Source: Acidovorax sp. SUPP3334 (GTDB lineage: Bacteria > Pseudomonadota > Gammaproteobacteria > Burkholderiales > Burkholderiaceae_C). Taken from it: DNA of 38,453 bases. The stretch spans positions 1 through 38,453 of the forward strand of contig NZ_BQXQ01000040.1 in assembly GCF_030159055.1 (NCBI RefSeq), read 5' to 3'. The position numbers and the translations under genes are program-made. This document shows positions 1 to 8,208 of the stretch, piece by piece. The first letter of the stretch is position 1. Every line of letters begins with the position of its first letter. Below the pieces are notes generated by a model. It was not told the DNA's origin and did not search any database. It saw only the letters and a program-made list of their open reading frames with translations.

Positions 1-57
1 CAGCATGCGCATTTCTTCCAACACATTGTGGGCCAGGGTGCGTCCGTCTCTTTTCAT
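1..57 (-). mobile_element. IS630-family transposase, N-terminal end, cut by the window edge
   Basis: The minus strand from the ATG at 57 reads MKRDGRTLAHNVLEEMRML and runs off the window. A start of the form MK.DGR.L.H..LEE.R is typical of IS630-family transposases, where it leads into the helix-turn-helix that binds the element's inverted repeats. Only 19 codons are visible, so the family call rests on that signature from memory. If correct, the left end of an insertion sequence lies between 57 and about 118, immediately downstream of the ABC substrate-binding gene. The missing permease and ATPase genes of that transporter are not seen on this side. Confidence 0.6.
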
Positions 58-92
58 GCCGTCAATGAAAGCACCGATCGCCGCTCTGCGCA

Positions 93-106
93 AGAGAGTG
101 TTCTCT
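93..106. repeat. short inverted repeat near the presumed IS end
   Basis: AGAGA-GTGT-TCTCT is a 5-bp perfect inverted repeat with a 4-bp centre, placed between the transposase start codon and the stop codon of the neighbouring gene. It may be part of the terminal sequence of the IS630-type element. The other end of the element lies outside the window, so this cannot be confirmed here. Confidence 0.3.
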
Positions 107-117
107 AAGTTACTGAC

Positions 118-1128
118 TTATGAGTAATCCTTGAGCGCGGCAGGCGCGTTCCTGATGGCCCCTGCGCGGTGCAGGAACTGCCCCATGCCGAGCGTGTTCT
201 CGGGCCGCACCTTGAATTGCACTTCGGGGTTCTTGATGATCTTGAGCAGCAGGTCGCGGTCGGTTTTGGCGCCGGTCACGCGCAGGTAGGTATCGGCCGC
301 TTTCTCGGGGTTGGCGGCGATGAACCTGGCCGCCTCGTCCAGCCCGTCGAGAAACGCCTTGTAGGTCTTGGGACTCTCGTTGCGGAATTTCTCGGTGGCG
401 TACAGCACCGTGGCCGACGACGGCCCGCCGAGCACATCGTAGGAATTGAGCACGATGCGCGCGGCGGGGTTGCCGGCCAGTTCCTGCTCCTGGAACGGCG
501 GGTTGCCGAAGTGGCCCGTGATCTCGGTGCCGCCCTTGATGATGGCGGCCGCGGCGTCGGGGTGCGGGAGGGCGACCTGGAGCTTGTCCAGGCGGTTGAA
601 CTCCTTGTCGCCCCAGAGCTTGGCCGAGGCCATCTGCAGCACGCGCGACTGCACCGAAACACCCACGGCCGGCAGCGCGATGCGGTCCTGCTCTGTGAAG
701 TCCGCAATGGACTTCACCTTGGGGTTGTTGCTCACCAGGTAGTACGGAAAGTTGCCCAGCGATGCCACGCCCTTCACGTTCTGGCGGCCCCGGGTGCGGT
801 CCCACAGCGTGAACAGCGGGCCCACGCCCGCCCCTGCGATGTCGATGTTGCCGGACAGCAGCGCGTCGTTCACCGCAGAGCCGCCCGACAGCTGGAGGTA
901 ATCGACCTTGATGTCGATGCCCGCGGCCTTGCCGTGCTTTTCGATGAGCTTTTGGTCCTGCGCCACGTTCAACAGCAGGTAAACCACGCCGAATTGCTGG
1001 GCGATGCGCAACTGGCCCTCGGCCGCATGCGCGGCTCCGGGCAGCGCCATGCCGCAAGCCACCAGGCCGGCAGCGGCCAATGCGGCGAAAGTCCGGCGGA
1101 CGGCACCGCGGCGTGAAGGCTGGAACAT
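118..1128 (-). CDS. ABC transporter substrate-binding protein, NitT/TauT (SsuA/TauA) type
   Basis: A periplasmic solute-binding protein of about 336 residues for a sulfonate, nitrate or taurine-like substrate. The N-terminus has a twin-arginine stretch (RRGAVRRTFAAL), a hydrophobic core and an AHA|AEG-type cleavage site, so it is exported, possibly by Tat. The mature part has the NitT/TauT layout: an opening beta strand (LRIAQQFGVVY), a GGSAVNDALLSGNIDIAGAG segment and a KGGTEITGHFGNPP segment. An ATG at 1137 is in frame, but its AAGGA sequence abuts it directly; the ATG at 1128 has that Shine-Dalgarno about 9 nt upstream, so I prefer 1128. It lies 53 bp downstream of a TauD-type dioxygenase on the same strand, which supports a role in organosulfur uptake. 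The protein stops at ...LKDYS, close to the putative IS630 end, and may have lost a short C-terminal tail. Confidence 0.85.
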   Translation of the reverse strand: MFQPSRRGAVRRTFAALAAAGLVACGMALPGAAHAAEGQLRIAQQFGVVYLLLNVAQDQKLIEKHGKAAGIDIKVDYLQLSGGSAVNDALLSGNIDIAGAGVGPLFTLWDRTRGRQNVKGVASLGNFPYYLVSNNPKVKSIADFTEQDRIALPAVGVSVQSRVLQMASAKLWGDKEFNRLDKLQVALPHPDAAAAIIKGGTEITGHFGNPPFQEQELAGNPAARIVLNSYDVLGGPSSATVLYATEKFRNESPKTYKAFLDGLDEAARFIAANPEKAADTYLRVTGAKTDRDLLLKIIKNPEVQFKVRPENTLGMGQFLHRAGAIRNAPAALKDYS

Positions 1129-1181
1129 CGTGGGCATTTCCTTTGGCAGATCGGTGGAGAAAAAGAACGGAAAAGGCCGGC

Positions 1182-2120
1182 TCAGAAAGGCGCGTCGCCC
1201 TCAACGGTGGTGCGGTAGAGCTTGCGACGCTCGCTGTCGGGCGTGCCGGCAGCAAGGTGCATGACGGAGCGGTTGTCCCAGAACACCAGATCGTGCGGCT
1301 GCCAGCGGTGGCGGTACAGAAACTCCGGCCGCACGCTGGCCGCGAAGAGTTCGTCCAGCAAGGCCCGGCTTTCGTCCTCGGGCAGGCCGACGATGCGCGT
1401 GGTGAAGTGCTCGCTCACGAAGAGCGCCTTGCGGCCGGTCTCCGGATGGGTGCGCACCACCGGGTGCACGGCAGGCGCCACTTCGTCGATCTGCGCCTGC
1501 GTGAGTTTCGGGCGCCAGGGGCTGCGCGCCCGCAATGCCTCGTACTTGGCGAGGTAGCTGTGCTCTGCCGACAGCGGAGCGATGGCTTTTTTGAGCGCTT
1601 CGGGCAGCGCGTCGTAGGCGGCATGCTGGTCGGCGAAGAGCGTGTCGCCCCCCTCGCCCGGCAGCTCCTGCGCGTGCAGCAGAGAACCCAGGCTGGGCTT
1701 GTCCTTGTACGACAGGTCGGAATGCCAGTAGTGCCCCGCGTCGCCCAGCCCGATGGGCTGGCCGTCCTCGTCCTTGATGTTGGAGACGATCAGGATCTCG
1801 GGGTGGCCGGCAAGCTGGAAGTTCTTCAACACATGGATCTGCAAGGGGCCGAAACGGCGGCTGAATTCGATGTGCTGGCCGGGCGTGATGCGCTGGTCGC
1901 GAAACACCAGCACGTGGTGATCCAGGTGCGCCTGGTGGATGCGGGCAAAGTCCTTCGCGCCGATGGGCCGGGACAGATCGAGCCCGATCACCTCCGCGCC
2001 CAGCCGGCCTGCCGCGCCGGGAGCGGGGCGAATGTCGAACCGCTGGGGCAAGGCAGTGCCCGGTGCGGGCGAGGGGGCGGAAACGGTGGCGGGGACAGCG
2101 TGGGACAGAACGGCCGACAT
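1182..2120 (-). CDS. TauD/TfdA-family alpha-ketoglutarate-dependent dioxygenase
   Basis: A non-haem Fe(II)/2-oxoglutarate dioxygenase, about 312 residues, of the group that hydroxylates taurine, alkylsulfonates or related substrates so that sulfite or an aldehyde is released. The facial triad is visible: H and D in YWHSDLS near residue 133, and the second H in RSVMHLA near residue 288. The two arginines that bind 2-oxoglutarate follow at the family spacing of +11 and +15 (the YRTT segment). Start: a TTG at 2129 is in frame, but AAAGG sits next to it; the same AAGG is 9 nt upstream of the ATG at 2120, which I use. The substrate is not readable from sequence; the NitT/TauT binding protein downstream favours an organosulfur compound. 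Confidence 0.88.
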   Translation of the reverse strand: MSAVLSHAVPATVSAPSPAPGTALPQRFDIRPAPGAAGRLGAEVIGLDLSRPIGAKDFARIHQAHLDHHVLVFRDQRITPGQHIEFSRRFGPLQIHVLKNFQLAGHPEILIVSNIKDEDGQPIGLGDAGHYWHSDLSYKDKPSLGSLLHAQELPGEGGDTLFADQHAAYDALPEALKKAIAPLSAEHSYLAKYEALRARSPWRPKLTQAQIDEVAPAVHPVVRTHPETGRKALFVSEHFTTRIVGLPEDESRALLDELFAASVRPEFLYRHRWQPHDLVFWDNRSVMHLAAGTPDSERRKLYRTTVEGDAPF

Positions 2121-2441
2121 GGTGAGCAACCTTTGAAACGGCCCGGTGGGGCCTGAAGATTTGCCACTCTATTCAGCACGCCTTCGAATCGGAACGAATG
2201 ATTTATCAGTTGTTAACTACGAAAACATCTATTTGCGCCAGCCTGCGCCGTTGGCATTTGCACAGGCCGCGCCCATGACACCAGCCCGGACAGCCGCAGG
2301 GTTGTCGTTTGCAGCGCTGCCCGGGATCGATACCATCGTTACCCACGCGGGCTTGGCGACACGGCCCGGCCTGCCGGCACGGCAAGCCGATGGCAGCCCC
2401 CTCACCGCCCGACGCCCCGCTGACGAAAGGTCGCTTCACCC
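2121..2441. promoter_or_regulatory. divergent intergenic region between dioxygenase and eutB
   Basis: A 321-bp gap between two divergent genes, with no convincing ORF. Around 2200-2235 it is locally AT-rich (GTTGTTAACTAC contains the palindrome GTTAAC), and it is the likely site of promoters for both genes. I see no clear -35/-10 pair, no cobalamin riboswitch signature such as a GCCACTG box, and no tRNA. An inverted GGCTTG...CAAGCC pair lies around 2348-2388. Confidence 0.4.
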
Positions 2442-3836
2442 ATGTCCATGCGCCGCTATCACCACACCGCCGGCGGGCAGCGCTGGCAGTTCCGCGACCT
2501 GGGCGACGTGATGGCCAAGGCCACGCCGGCCCGGTCGGGCGATGTGCTGGCAGGCATTGCCGCGGGCACGGCGGTGGAGCGCATGGCAGCGCGCATGTGC
2601 CTGGCCGACGTGCCGCTGGACCGCTTCCTGAACGAGGCACTGGTGCCTTATGAAAGCGACGAGGTCACCCGCCTCATCATCGACACGCACGGCGCCGAGG
2701 CCTTTTCGCCCGTCTCCCACCTCACCGTGGGCGGGTTGCGCGACTGGCTGCTGGCGGCCGACAGCGCCGCACTGGCGGCCGTGGCGCCGGGCCTCACGCC
2801 CGAAATGGCGGCCGCCGTGAGCAAGCTCATGCGCAACCAGGATTTGGTGGCGGTCGCGCGCAAGTGCCGGGTCGTCACGCGCTTTCGCAACACGCTGGGC
2901 CTGCCGGGCCACCTGGCCGTCCGGCTGCAACCCAACCACCCTACCGACGACCTGCGGGGCATCGCCGCATCGATGATCGACGGCCTGCTCTACGGTGCCG
3001 GCGACGCGGTCATCGGCATCAACCCTGCCACCGACAGCATCGCGGCGCTCACCGGGCTGGTCCACCGGCTGGACGAGGTGATCGCCAAGCTGCGGATTCC
3101 CACCCAGTCGTGCGTGCTCACGCATGTGACCAACACCGTGCAGATGATCGAACAGGGCGCGCCCGTGGACCTGGTGTTCCAGTCGATCGCCGGCACCGAG
3201 CAGGCCAACGCCGGCTTCGGCGTGAACCTCGCGCTGCTGGGCGAGGCGCGCGAGGCCGCGCTGTCCCTGCACCGCGGCACGCTCGGCGACAACGTGATGT
3301 ATTTCGAAACCGGCCAGGGCAGCGCGCTGTCGGCCAATGCGCACCATGGCGTGGACCAGCAGACCTGCGAGGCGCGGGCATACGGCGTGGCGCGGGCGTT
3401 CTCGCCGCTGCTCACCAATACCGTGGTCGGTTTCATCGGGCCGGAATACCTGTACGACGGCAAACAGATCATCCGGGCAGGCCTGGAGGATCACTTCTGC
3501 GGCAAGCTGCTGGGCGTGCCCCTGGGTTGCGACGTCTGCTACACCAACCATGCCGAGGCGGACTCCGACGACATGGACACGCTGATGACGCTGCTGGGTG
3601 TGGCGGGCCTGACCTTCATCATGGGCGTGCCGGGCGCCGACGACATCATGCTCAACTACCAAAGCACGTCGTTCCACGATGCGCTGTACCTGCGCGAGGT
3701 GCTGGGCCTGAAGCGCGCGCCCGAATTCGAAGCCTGGCTGCAGCGCATGCACCTGATCGACGGCGCGGGCCGCTTGCTGCCGGCCGCCCAGCAGCGGCCC
3801 GCGCTGGCGCAGCTGCGACACATCGGAGCGACGTGA
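2442..3836 (+). CDS. eutB: ethanolamine ammonia-lyase large subunit EutB
   Basis: The catalytic large subunit of the adenosylcobalamin-dependent lyase that converts ethanolamine to acetaldehyde and ammonia. At 464 residues it has the usual length. Conserved landmarks are present: R161 in LAVRLQPNHPTDD, N194 in GINPATDS, E289 in FETGQGS and D364 in GCDVCYTNHA, which by alignment from memory match the E. coli substrate-contact residues R160, N193, E287 and D362. AAAGG lies about 11 nt upstream of the ATG; a second in-frame ATG is two codons in. The gene overlaps eutC by one base, so the subunits are translationally coupled. No carboxysome-like shell genes, EutR or permease lie nearby, so this is the minimal eutBC type used for nitrogen or carbon scavenging. 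Confidence 0.96.
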   Translation: MSMRRYHHTAGGQRWQFRDLGDVMAKATPARSGDVLAGIAAGTAVERMAARMCLADVPLDRFLNEALVPYESDEVTRLIIDTHGAEAFSPVSHLTVGGLRDWLLAADSAALAAVAPGLTPEMAAAVSKLMRNQDLVAVARKCRVVTRFRNTLGLPGHLAVRLQPNHPTDDLRGIAASMIDGLLYGAGDAVIGINPATDSIAALTGLVHRLDEVIAKLRIPTQSCVLTHVTNTVQMIEQGAPVDLVFQSIAGTEQANAGFGVNLALLGEAREAALSLHRGTLGDNVMYFETGQGSALSANAHHGVDQQTCEARAYGVARAFSPLLTNTVVGFIGPEYLYDGKQIIRAGLEDHFCGKLLGVPLGCDVCYTNHAEADSDDMDTLMTLLGVAGLTFIMGVPGADDIMLNYQSTSFHDALYLREVLGLKRAPEFEAWLQRMHLIDGAGRLLPAAQQRPALAQLRHIGAT

Positions 3837-4675
3837 TGCCCCATCCCCCTGACACCGCCGACACCGCCGACGCCACGGGCGCTGGCCCCGCCCCGGACCC
3901 GTGGGACGACCTGCGCGCCCACACCGCGGCACGGCTCGCGCTGGGCCGCGCGGGCCATGCGATCCCCACGCGTGAACTGCTGGACTTCGGCCTGGCGCAC
4001 GCGCAGGCGCGCGATGCCGTGCACCGGCCGCTCGACGCCGATGCCCTGGCCGCGCAACTTCAAGCGGCCGGCTGCACCACGCAACAGGTCGCCAGCGCGG
4101 CGGCCGACCGCGCGACCTACCTGCTGCGCCCCGACCTGGGCCGCCGCCTGTGCGATGCCGACGCCGAGCGCCTGCGCAACGCTGCACCGGACGGCACAGC
4201 CCAGGTCGGTGCCGACCTGCTGCTGGTGGTGGCCGACGGCCTGTCTTCCCTCGCGGTCGAACGCAATGCGGTGCCCCTGATCCAGGCAGTGGTCGGCACG
4301 GCCCCTCAGGGTTGGCGCATCGGCCCGGTCGTGATCGCCACCCAGGCGCGTGTGGCGTTGGGCGACGAAGTGGCCACGCTGCTGGGCGCACGCATGGTGG
4401 CGGTCCTGGTCGGCGAACGGCCGGGGCTGAGTTCGCCCGACAGCCTGGGCATCTACCTCACCTGGCGCCCGCAAGTGGGCTGCAGCGATGCGCAGCGCAA
4501 CTGCATCTCCAACGTCCGGCCCGAAGGGCTGGCGCCGGCCGCAGCGGCGGCACGCCTGTGGTGGCTGTGCAGCGAAGCACGGCGCATCGGGCTCACCGGA
4601 ATCGAGTTGAAAGACCGCAGCGATGCCGCTGTCCTTCCCGCAGGGCCTGCGGCCGGCACGCTCCCTGGCGACTGA
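3836..4675 (+). CDS. eutC: ethanolamine ammonia-lyase small subunit EutC
   Basis: The small subunit, 279 residues, which with EutB forms the adenosylcobalamin-binding lyase. Family signatures are clear: VVADGLSSLAVERNAVPL at about 131-148 and ERPGLSSPDSLG with YLTW and DAQRNCISN at about 194-226. The start codon shares its A with the last base of the eutB stop (TGATG), so translation is coupled. The first 25 residues are a low-complexity, Ala/Thr/Asp-rich extension not needed for the fold. The next gene is convergent. Confidence 0.95.
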   Translation: MPHPPDTADTADATGAGPAPDPWDDLRAHTAARLALGRAGHAIPTRELLDFGLAHAQARDAVHRPLDADALAAQLQAAGCTTQQVASAAADRATYLLRPDLGRRLCDADAERLRNAAPDGTAQVGADLLLVVADGLSSLAVERNAVPLIQAVVGTAPQGWRIGPVVIATQARVALGDEVATLLGARMVAVLVGERPGLSSPDSLGIYLTWRPQVGCSDAQRNCISNVRPEGLAPAAAAARLWWLCSEARRIGLTGIELKDRSDAAVLPAGPAAGTLPGD

Positions 4676-4703
4676 GCGGCCATGCCGGCCCGCCGGACTC
4701 ATG

Positions 4704-4724
4704 GAAACGCGGACGTGGCGTTTC
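4704..4724. terminator. candidate stem-loop between convergent eutC and methyltransferase genes
   Basis: GAAACGC and GCGTTTC form a perfect 7-bp stem around a 7-nt loop, in the 127-bp gap between two converging genes. There is no clear T-run on either side, so a factor-independent terminator is only possible, not established. Confidence 0.4.
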
Positions 4725-4802
4725 ATGGAGCGGCTCAAGGCTGAATGGACGCCCCCTGCTTTGGTTCAAACCCCTCGTCAGGGCTCAGGGAAGCGTGATC
4801 GC

Positions 4803-5912
4803 TTACAACCGGTGAGACCGGTCCCCCTGCGAAAAGCCCACGGGCTCCCACGGCTCGCCCGCGCCCAGCGCCAGCACCTTGAACAGCTCGCCCATTTCGT
4901 GCTCCATGACCAGCTTGGCGGCCGTGGCGCGTTCGAGCACCGGCAACTCCACCATGCGCTGGGCCAGCCCGCAGTTGATGAGAAAGTGCGCCTGCGTGGT
5001 GTAGCCCAGCACCTGCAGGCCCGCGTCCTGCGCAGCCAGGGCCATGGCGGTGAAATTGACGTGGGCGGTGATGTCCTTGCGACCCACCTCCACCAGCGGG
5101 TCACCGTCGGCCAGGTGCCCCTGGTGGCACATGACGGTGCCCATGTGGCGCTGGGGGTGGTAGTACTCCGCCTCGCCGAAGCCGTAGTCCAGCAAGAACG
5201 CCGCTCCGCGCTCCAGCCGGTCGGCCAGGGTGCGGATGAAGCCTTCGCCCTGCGGATGGATCTCGGTCAGGTAATCCTGAGGGCCTTCGATCTCGATGGG
5301 CGGGCGCAGATCGGTGGGGCGGTCGGCCCAGGCGAAAGCGCCATGCTGCAGCACCACGCCGCGTTCGTGCCACACGCCGGCCGCTTGTCCGCCGTGGCGA
5401 GCCAGCAGCTTGACGGGCATGGCATCCAGCACTTCGTTGCCCACCACCACGCCCTCGAATCGCTCGGGCAGCGCATCCAGCCACCGCACCTTGTGCGCAT
5501 GGGCGCCCAGCAGCACCTGCTGCCGCGCCCGCAGGCTGCCCGACAGGTCCACGATGGTGTAGCGCCGCACCTGGTCGCCCAGGGCGCCGAGCAACTGCAG
5601 CGCCAACGCGCCGGAGCCGGCACCGAACTCCCACACCTCGTGCGTGCCGGTCTGCGCCAGCGCTTCGCCCACCTGCACGGCAAGGGTCTGGCCGAACAGG
5701 GGACTGAGCTCGGGCGCGGTCACGAAGTCGCTGCCCGATCCGGGCAAGAGGCCGAACTTGGTGGAGTCGTTGGCGTAGTAGCCGAGGCCAGGGGTGTACA
5801 GAGCCAGGGCCATGAAGCGGTCGAAGCCGATCCAGCCGCCGGCCTTGGCAATGGCCTCGCCGATGTGGGCCGCCAGGGCGGTCGTTAAACTTGGGGGTTC
5901 TGTCGTCGTCAC
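4803..5912 (-). CDS. MidA/NDUFAF7-type SAM-dependent methyltransferase
   Basis: A class I SAM methyltransferase of the DUF185 (SAM_MT) group, 369 residues. Mitochondrial members (NDUFAF7/MidA) methylate an arginine of a complex I subunit; the bacterial substrate is unproven. The SAM site is seen as EFGAGSGAL at about 95-103, followed by GNEVLDAMPV and, further on, LLDYGFGEAEYYH. The N-terminal GWIGFDRFMALALYTPGLGYY block is typical of the family. The start is GTG at 5912; there is no Shine-Dalgarno, but GACAAT lies 7 nt upstream, suggesting a leaderless message. It is divergent from the SDR gene, with only 17 bp between start codons. Confidence 0.9.
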   Translation of the reverse strand: MTTTEPPSLTTALAAHIGEAIAKAGGWIGFDRFMALALYTPGLGYYANDSTKFGLLPGSGSDFVTAPELSPLFGQTLAVQVGEALAQTGTHEVWEFGAGSGALALQLLGALGDQVRRYTIVDLSGSLRARQQVLLGAHAHKVRWLDALPERFEGVVVGNEVLDAMPVKLLARHGGQAAGVWHERGVVLQHGAFAWADRPTDLRPPIEIEGPQDYLTEIHPQGEGFIRTLADRLERGAAFLLDYGFGEAEYYHPQRHMGTVMCHQGHLADGDPLVEVGRKDITAHVNFTAMALAAQDAGLQVLGYTTQAHFLINCGLAQRMVELPVLERATAAKLVMEHEMGELFKVLALGAGEPWEPVGFSQGDRSHRL

Positions 5913-5919
5913 GGTCCCG

Positions 5920-5925
5920 ATTGTC
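5920..5925 (-). promoter_or_regulatory. -10-like element placed for a leaderless transcript of the methyltransferase gene
   Basis: On the minus strand GACAAT ends 7 nt before the GTG start. A start site about 7 nt downstream of a -10 would fall on the start codon itself. No purine-rich ribosome binding site is present and no good -35 is visible. The same arrangement occurs before amn (24579) and dbpA (22374). Confidence 0.4.
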
Positions 5926-5929
5926 CCCG

Positions 5930-6730
5930 ATGCCCTCCCCCTCCCGTCCTCGCACCGTGCTGGTGACCGGCGCCGCCAAGCGCCTGGGCCGCGACATCGC
6001 GCTCGCGCTGGCGGCGGGTGGCTGGCAGGTGGCGGTGCACTATCGGCATTCCGAGCAGGATGCTATTAAAACAGTAGCAGAATGCCGTCGTCTTTCCTGC
6101 GCCAGTGCCCATTTCGATGCCGACTTTCAGGACGAGGCCGCCATCCGTGCGCTGCTGCCGCGCGTGGTGGCGCATTTCGGCGCGGTGGATGCGGTGGTCA
6201 ACAGCGCCTCGCTGTTCGAGCACGACGACGCCGGCAGCTTCGGTTTCGCCACGCTCGAGCAGCATCTGCGCAGCAATACGGCAGCGCCCATCTTGCTGGC
6301 CCAGGGTTTGCACGCGCACCTGGAGCATCGCGCGGCGGAAGGCGCCAGTGGCGGGGCCGGCGACGGCGTGCAGGGTGCCGTCGTCAATCTGCTCGACCAG
6401 AAGCTCTGGAACCAGAACCCCGATTTCCTGAGCTACACCCTCTCCAAAGCGGCGCTGGAGGCGGCCGGCACCATGCTGTCGCTGGCCCTGGCGCCCCGGG
6501 TGCGCGTGGTGGGCGTGGCGCCGGGCCTCACGCTCACCAGCCATCTGCTGGAGGGCGAAAAATTCCGCCAGCTGCACGCACTCAGCCCGCTGGGCCGCTC
6601 CTCCACGGCCGCCGATGTGGCCGCCACCGTGAAGTTCGCGCTCGAGAACCGATCGATCACCGGCACCACGCTGCTGGTGGACGGGGGACAGCACCTGATG
6701 CGGTTCGAGCGCGATTTTTCGATGATGTGA
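5930..6730 (+). CDS. SDR-family pteridine reductase-like protein (FolM-like)
   Basis: A short-chain dehydrogenase/reductase of 266 residues. The NADP-binding motif TGAAKRLGR (13-21) with its basic residues is typical of pteridine reductases such as FolM or PTR1, which reduce dihydro-monapterin or dihydrofolate. The active-site pair is Y169 and K173 in SYTLSK, and LLVDGGQHL closes the fold. It lies directly upstream of folB, which agrees with a pterin role. I start at ATG 5930; an upstream TTG at 5891 is less likely. Residues about 44-64 (DAIKTVAECRRLSCASAHF...) are encoded by a copy of a dispersed repeat (6060-6121) and look unlike the usual helix-strand segment there. The exact substrate is not shown by sequence. 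Confidence 0.85.
   Translation: MPSPSRPRTVLVTGAAKRLGRDIALALAAGGWQVAVHYRHSEQDAIKTVAECRRLSCASAHFDADFQDEAAIRALLPRVVAHFGAVDAVVNSASLFEHDDAGSFGFATLEQHLRSNTAAPILLAQGLHAHLEHRAAEGASGGAGDGVQGAVVNLLDQKLWNQNPDFLSYTLSKAALEAAGTMLSLALAPRVRVVGVAPGLTLTSHLLEGEKFRQLHALSPLGRSSTAADVAATVKFALENRSITGTTLLVDGGQHLMRFERDFSMM
6060..6121 (+). repeat. dispersed palindromic repeat, copy A, inside the SDR coding sequence
   Basis: Begins TGCTATTAAAACAGTAGCA (arms TGCTA/TAGCA) and continues to TGCGCCAGTGCCC with an ATTTCGATG end. It lines up with copy C (30836-30892, minus strand), which has TGCTATGAAATTAATAGC and then the same TGCC..., GTGC and GTGCC blocks. It also matches the right half of copy B (18129-18175), TGCGCCAGAGGCC. 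The reading frame of the gene stays open through it. Confidence 0.55.
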
Positions 6731-6768
6731 GCGCTGGCCCGTCCGCCCCCCTTTTTCTTCCCACACCC

Positions 6769-7140
6769 ATGTACAACGCCGCAGGCTCCCAGATCCTCAC
6801 GCTCACCGGTTTGCGCTTCGACGCGAACCTGGGCATCCTCGCGCACGAGAAGACCACGCCGCAGCCGATCCAGGTCGATGCCGAACTGCACCTGGGCACG
6901 CAGCCCCTGCACCCGAGCGACGACGACATCCTGCACGTGCTCGACTACCGCAAGGTGCGCCAGATCATCATCGACGAATGCACGGCCGAACACGTGAACC
7001 TGCTGGAGACGCTGATCGGCAAACTCAGCGCGCGGCTCATGCTGCTGCCCGGCGTGCTGGGCGTGCGCGTGAAGATCGCCAAGCTGGAAATTTTTGACGA
7101 CTGCGAAGTGGCCATTCGCAGCGAGACAGGACAGTGGTGA
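6769..7140 (+). CDS. folB: dihydroneopterin aldolase FolB
   Basis: 123 residues, the normal FolB size. The enzyme cleaves 7,8-dihydroneopterin to 6-hydroxymethyl-dihydropterin and glycolaldehyde in folate synthesis. The first glycine-rich block [15 protein letters not shown] carries the expected glutamate (E27); the central HVLDYRKV and [10 protein letters not shown] blocks are typical, and the lysine of KIAKLEI (K105) matches the catalytic lysine region. The gene follows the pteridine reductase-like SDR by 38 bp and runs into ttcA, so it sits inside a plus-strand operon. No strong Shine-Dalgarno is seen before the ATG. Confidence 0.92.
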   Translation: MYNAAGSQILTLTGLRFDANLGILAHEKTTPQPIQVDAELHLGTQPLHPSDDDILHVLDYRKVRQIIIDECTAEHVNLLETLIGKLSARLMLLPGVLGVRVKIAKLEIFDDCEVAIRSETGQW

Positions 7141-7145
7141 CCCCC

Positions 7146-8150
7146 ATGAACGCCGTAATGAACGACCCCGCCCGCGGATGGACCGCCGAGGCCCCCCAAC
7201 CTCCCGAACTGCCGGACACGCCCGCGGCCGGAGGCGTTTCAGCCCCCGACACGGCGGCGGCGCCAGCCGCGCGCCTGAAGATCGAGCGCGAGGCCCACAA
7301 GCTGGAAAAGCGGTTGTGCCGCGAGGTGGGCAAGGCCATCGTCGACTACCAGATGATCGAAGAGGGCGACAAGGTCATGGTGTGCATGTCGGGTGGCAAG
7401 GACAGCTACGCCCTGCTGGACATCCTGCTCAAGCTGAAAGCGCGCGCGCCGATCCATTTCGATCTGGTGGCCGTCAACCTCGACCAGAAGCAGCCCGGCT
7501 TTCCCGAGCACGTGCTGCCCGAGTACCTGGCGGCGCAAGGGGTGCCGTTCCACATCGAGAACGAAGACACCTACAGCATCGTCAAGCGGCTCATTCCCGA
7601 GGGCAAGACCACCTGCAGCCTGTGCAGCCGCCTTCGGCGCGGCATTCTGTACCGCGTGGCGGACGAGCTGGGCTGCACCAAGATCGCGCTGGGCCACCAC
7701 CGCGACGACATCCTGCAGACGCTGCTGCTCAACATGTTCTTCGGCGGCAAGCTCAAGTCCATGCCCCCGAAGCTCGTGAGCGACGACGGCCGGCACGTGG
7801 TGATCCGCCCGCTGGCCTACGTGGCCGAAAAGGACACCGCACGCTGGGCTGCGCACCGCGATTTCCCCATCATTCCCTGCAACCTGTGCGGCAGCCAGGA
7901 GAACCTGCAGCGCAAGCAGGTCGGCGAAATGCTGCGCGAGTGGGACAAGAAGTTTCCCGGCCGCGTGGAAAACATGTTCAACGCGCTGCAGAACATCGTT
8001 CCTTCGCACCTGCTCGATGGAACACTGCACGACTTCAAGGGTCTGAAGGCGACGGGCATCGCCAGCGAAAACGGTGACAAGGCTTTCGACCGCGAAGACT
8101 TCCCCGCGGCACCCGGCTTGCCGGGCGTGCAGGTGGTGCAGCTGTCCTGA
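7146..8150 (+). CDS. ttcA: tRNA 2-thiocytidine(32) synthetase TtcA
   Basis: An ATP- and [4Fe-4S]-dependent enzyme that thiolates cytidine 32 of certain tRNAs. In 334 residues the PP-loop SGGKDS is at 82-87, the first cysteine pair C157-x-x-C160 in [12 protein letters not shown], and C245-x-x-C248 in PCNLCGSQ. These are the diagnostic ligands. The first 45 residues are a low-complexity extension. Start choice: ATG 7146 with GGTG 6 nt upstream matches the common MNAV opening; GTG codons at 7134/7137, overlapping the folB stop, are alternatives. Confidence 0.95.
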   Translation: MNAVMNDPARGWTAEAPQPPELPDTPAAGGVSAPDTAAAPAARLKIEREAHKLEKRLCREVGKAIVDYQMIEEGDKVMVCMSGGKDSYALLDILLKLKARAPIHFDLVAVNLDQKQPGFPEHVLPEYLAAQGVPFHIENEDTYSIVKRLIPEGKTTCSLCSRLRRGILYRVADELGCTKIALGHHRDDILQTLLLNMFFGGKLKSMPPKLVSDDGRHVVIRPLAYVAEKDTARWAAHRDFPIIPCNLCGSQENLQRKQVGEMLREWDKKFPGRVENMFNALQNIVPSHLLDGTLHDFKGLKATGIASENGDKAFDREDFPAAPGLPGVQVVQLS

Positions 8151-8208
8151 AGCCCATCGCTTCACGCAGCGCCGCCTTCGCCATGACGGACCCTTTCAGG
8201 AGACATCC

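Noticed and set aside
2121-2441. Cobalamin riboswitch upstream of eutB
   Set aside because: None of the conserved B12-box sequences could be seen; only unstructured AT-rich sequence and one loose inverted repeat.
2436-4391. 651-codon minus-strand open frame opposite eutBC
   Set aside because: eutB and eutC are unmistakable on the plus strand; this is a shadow frame.
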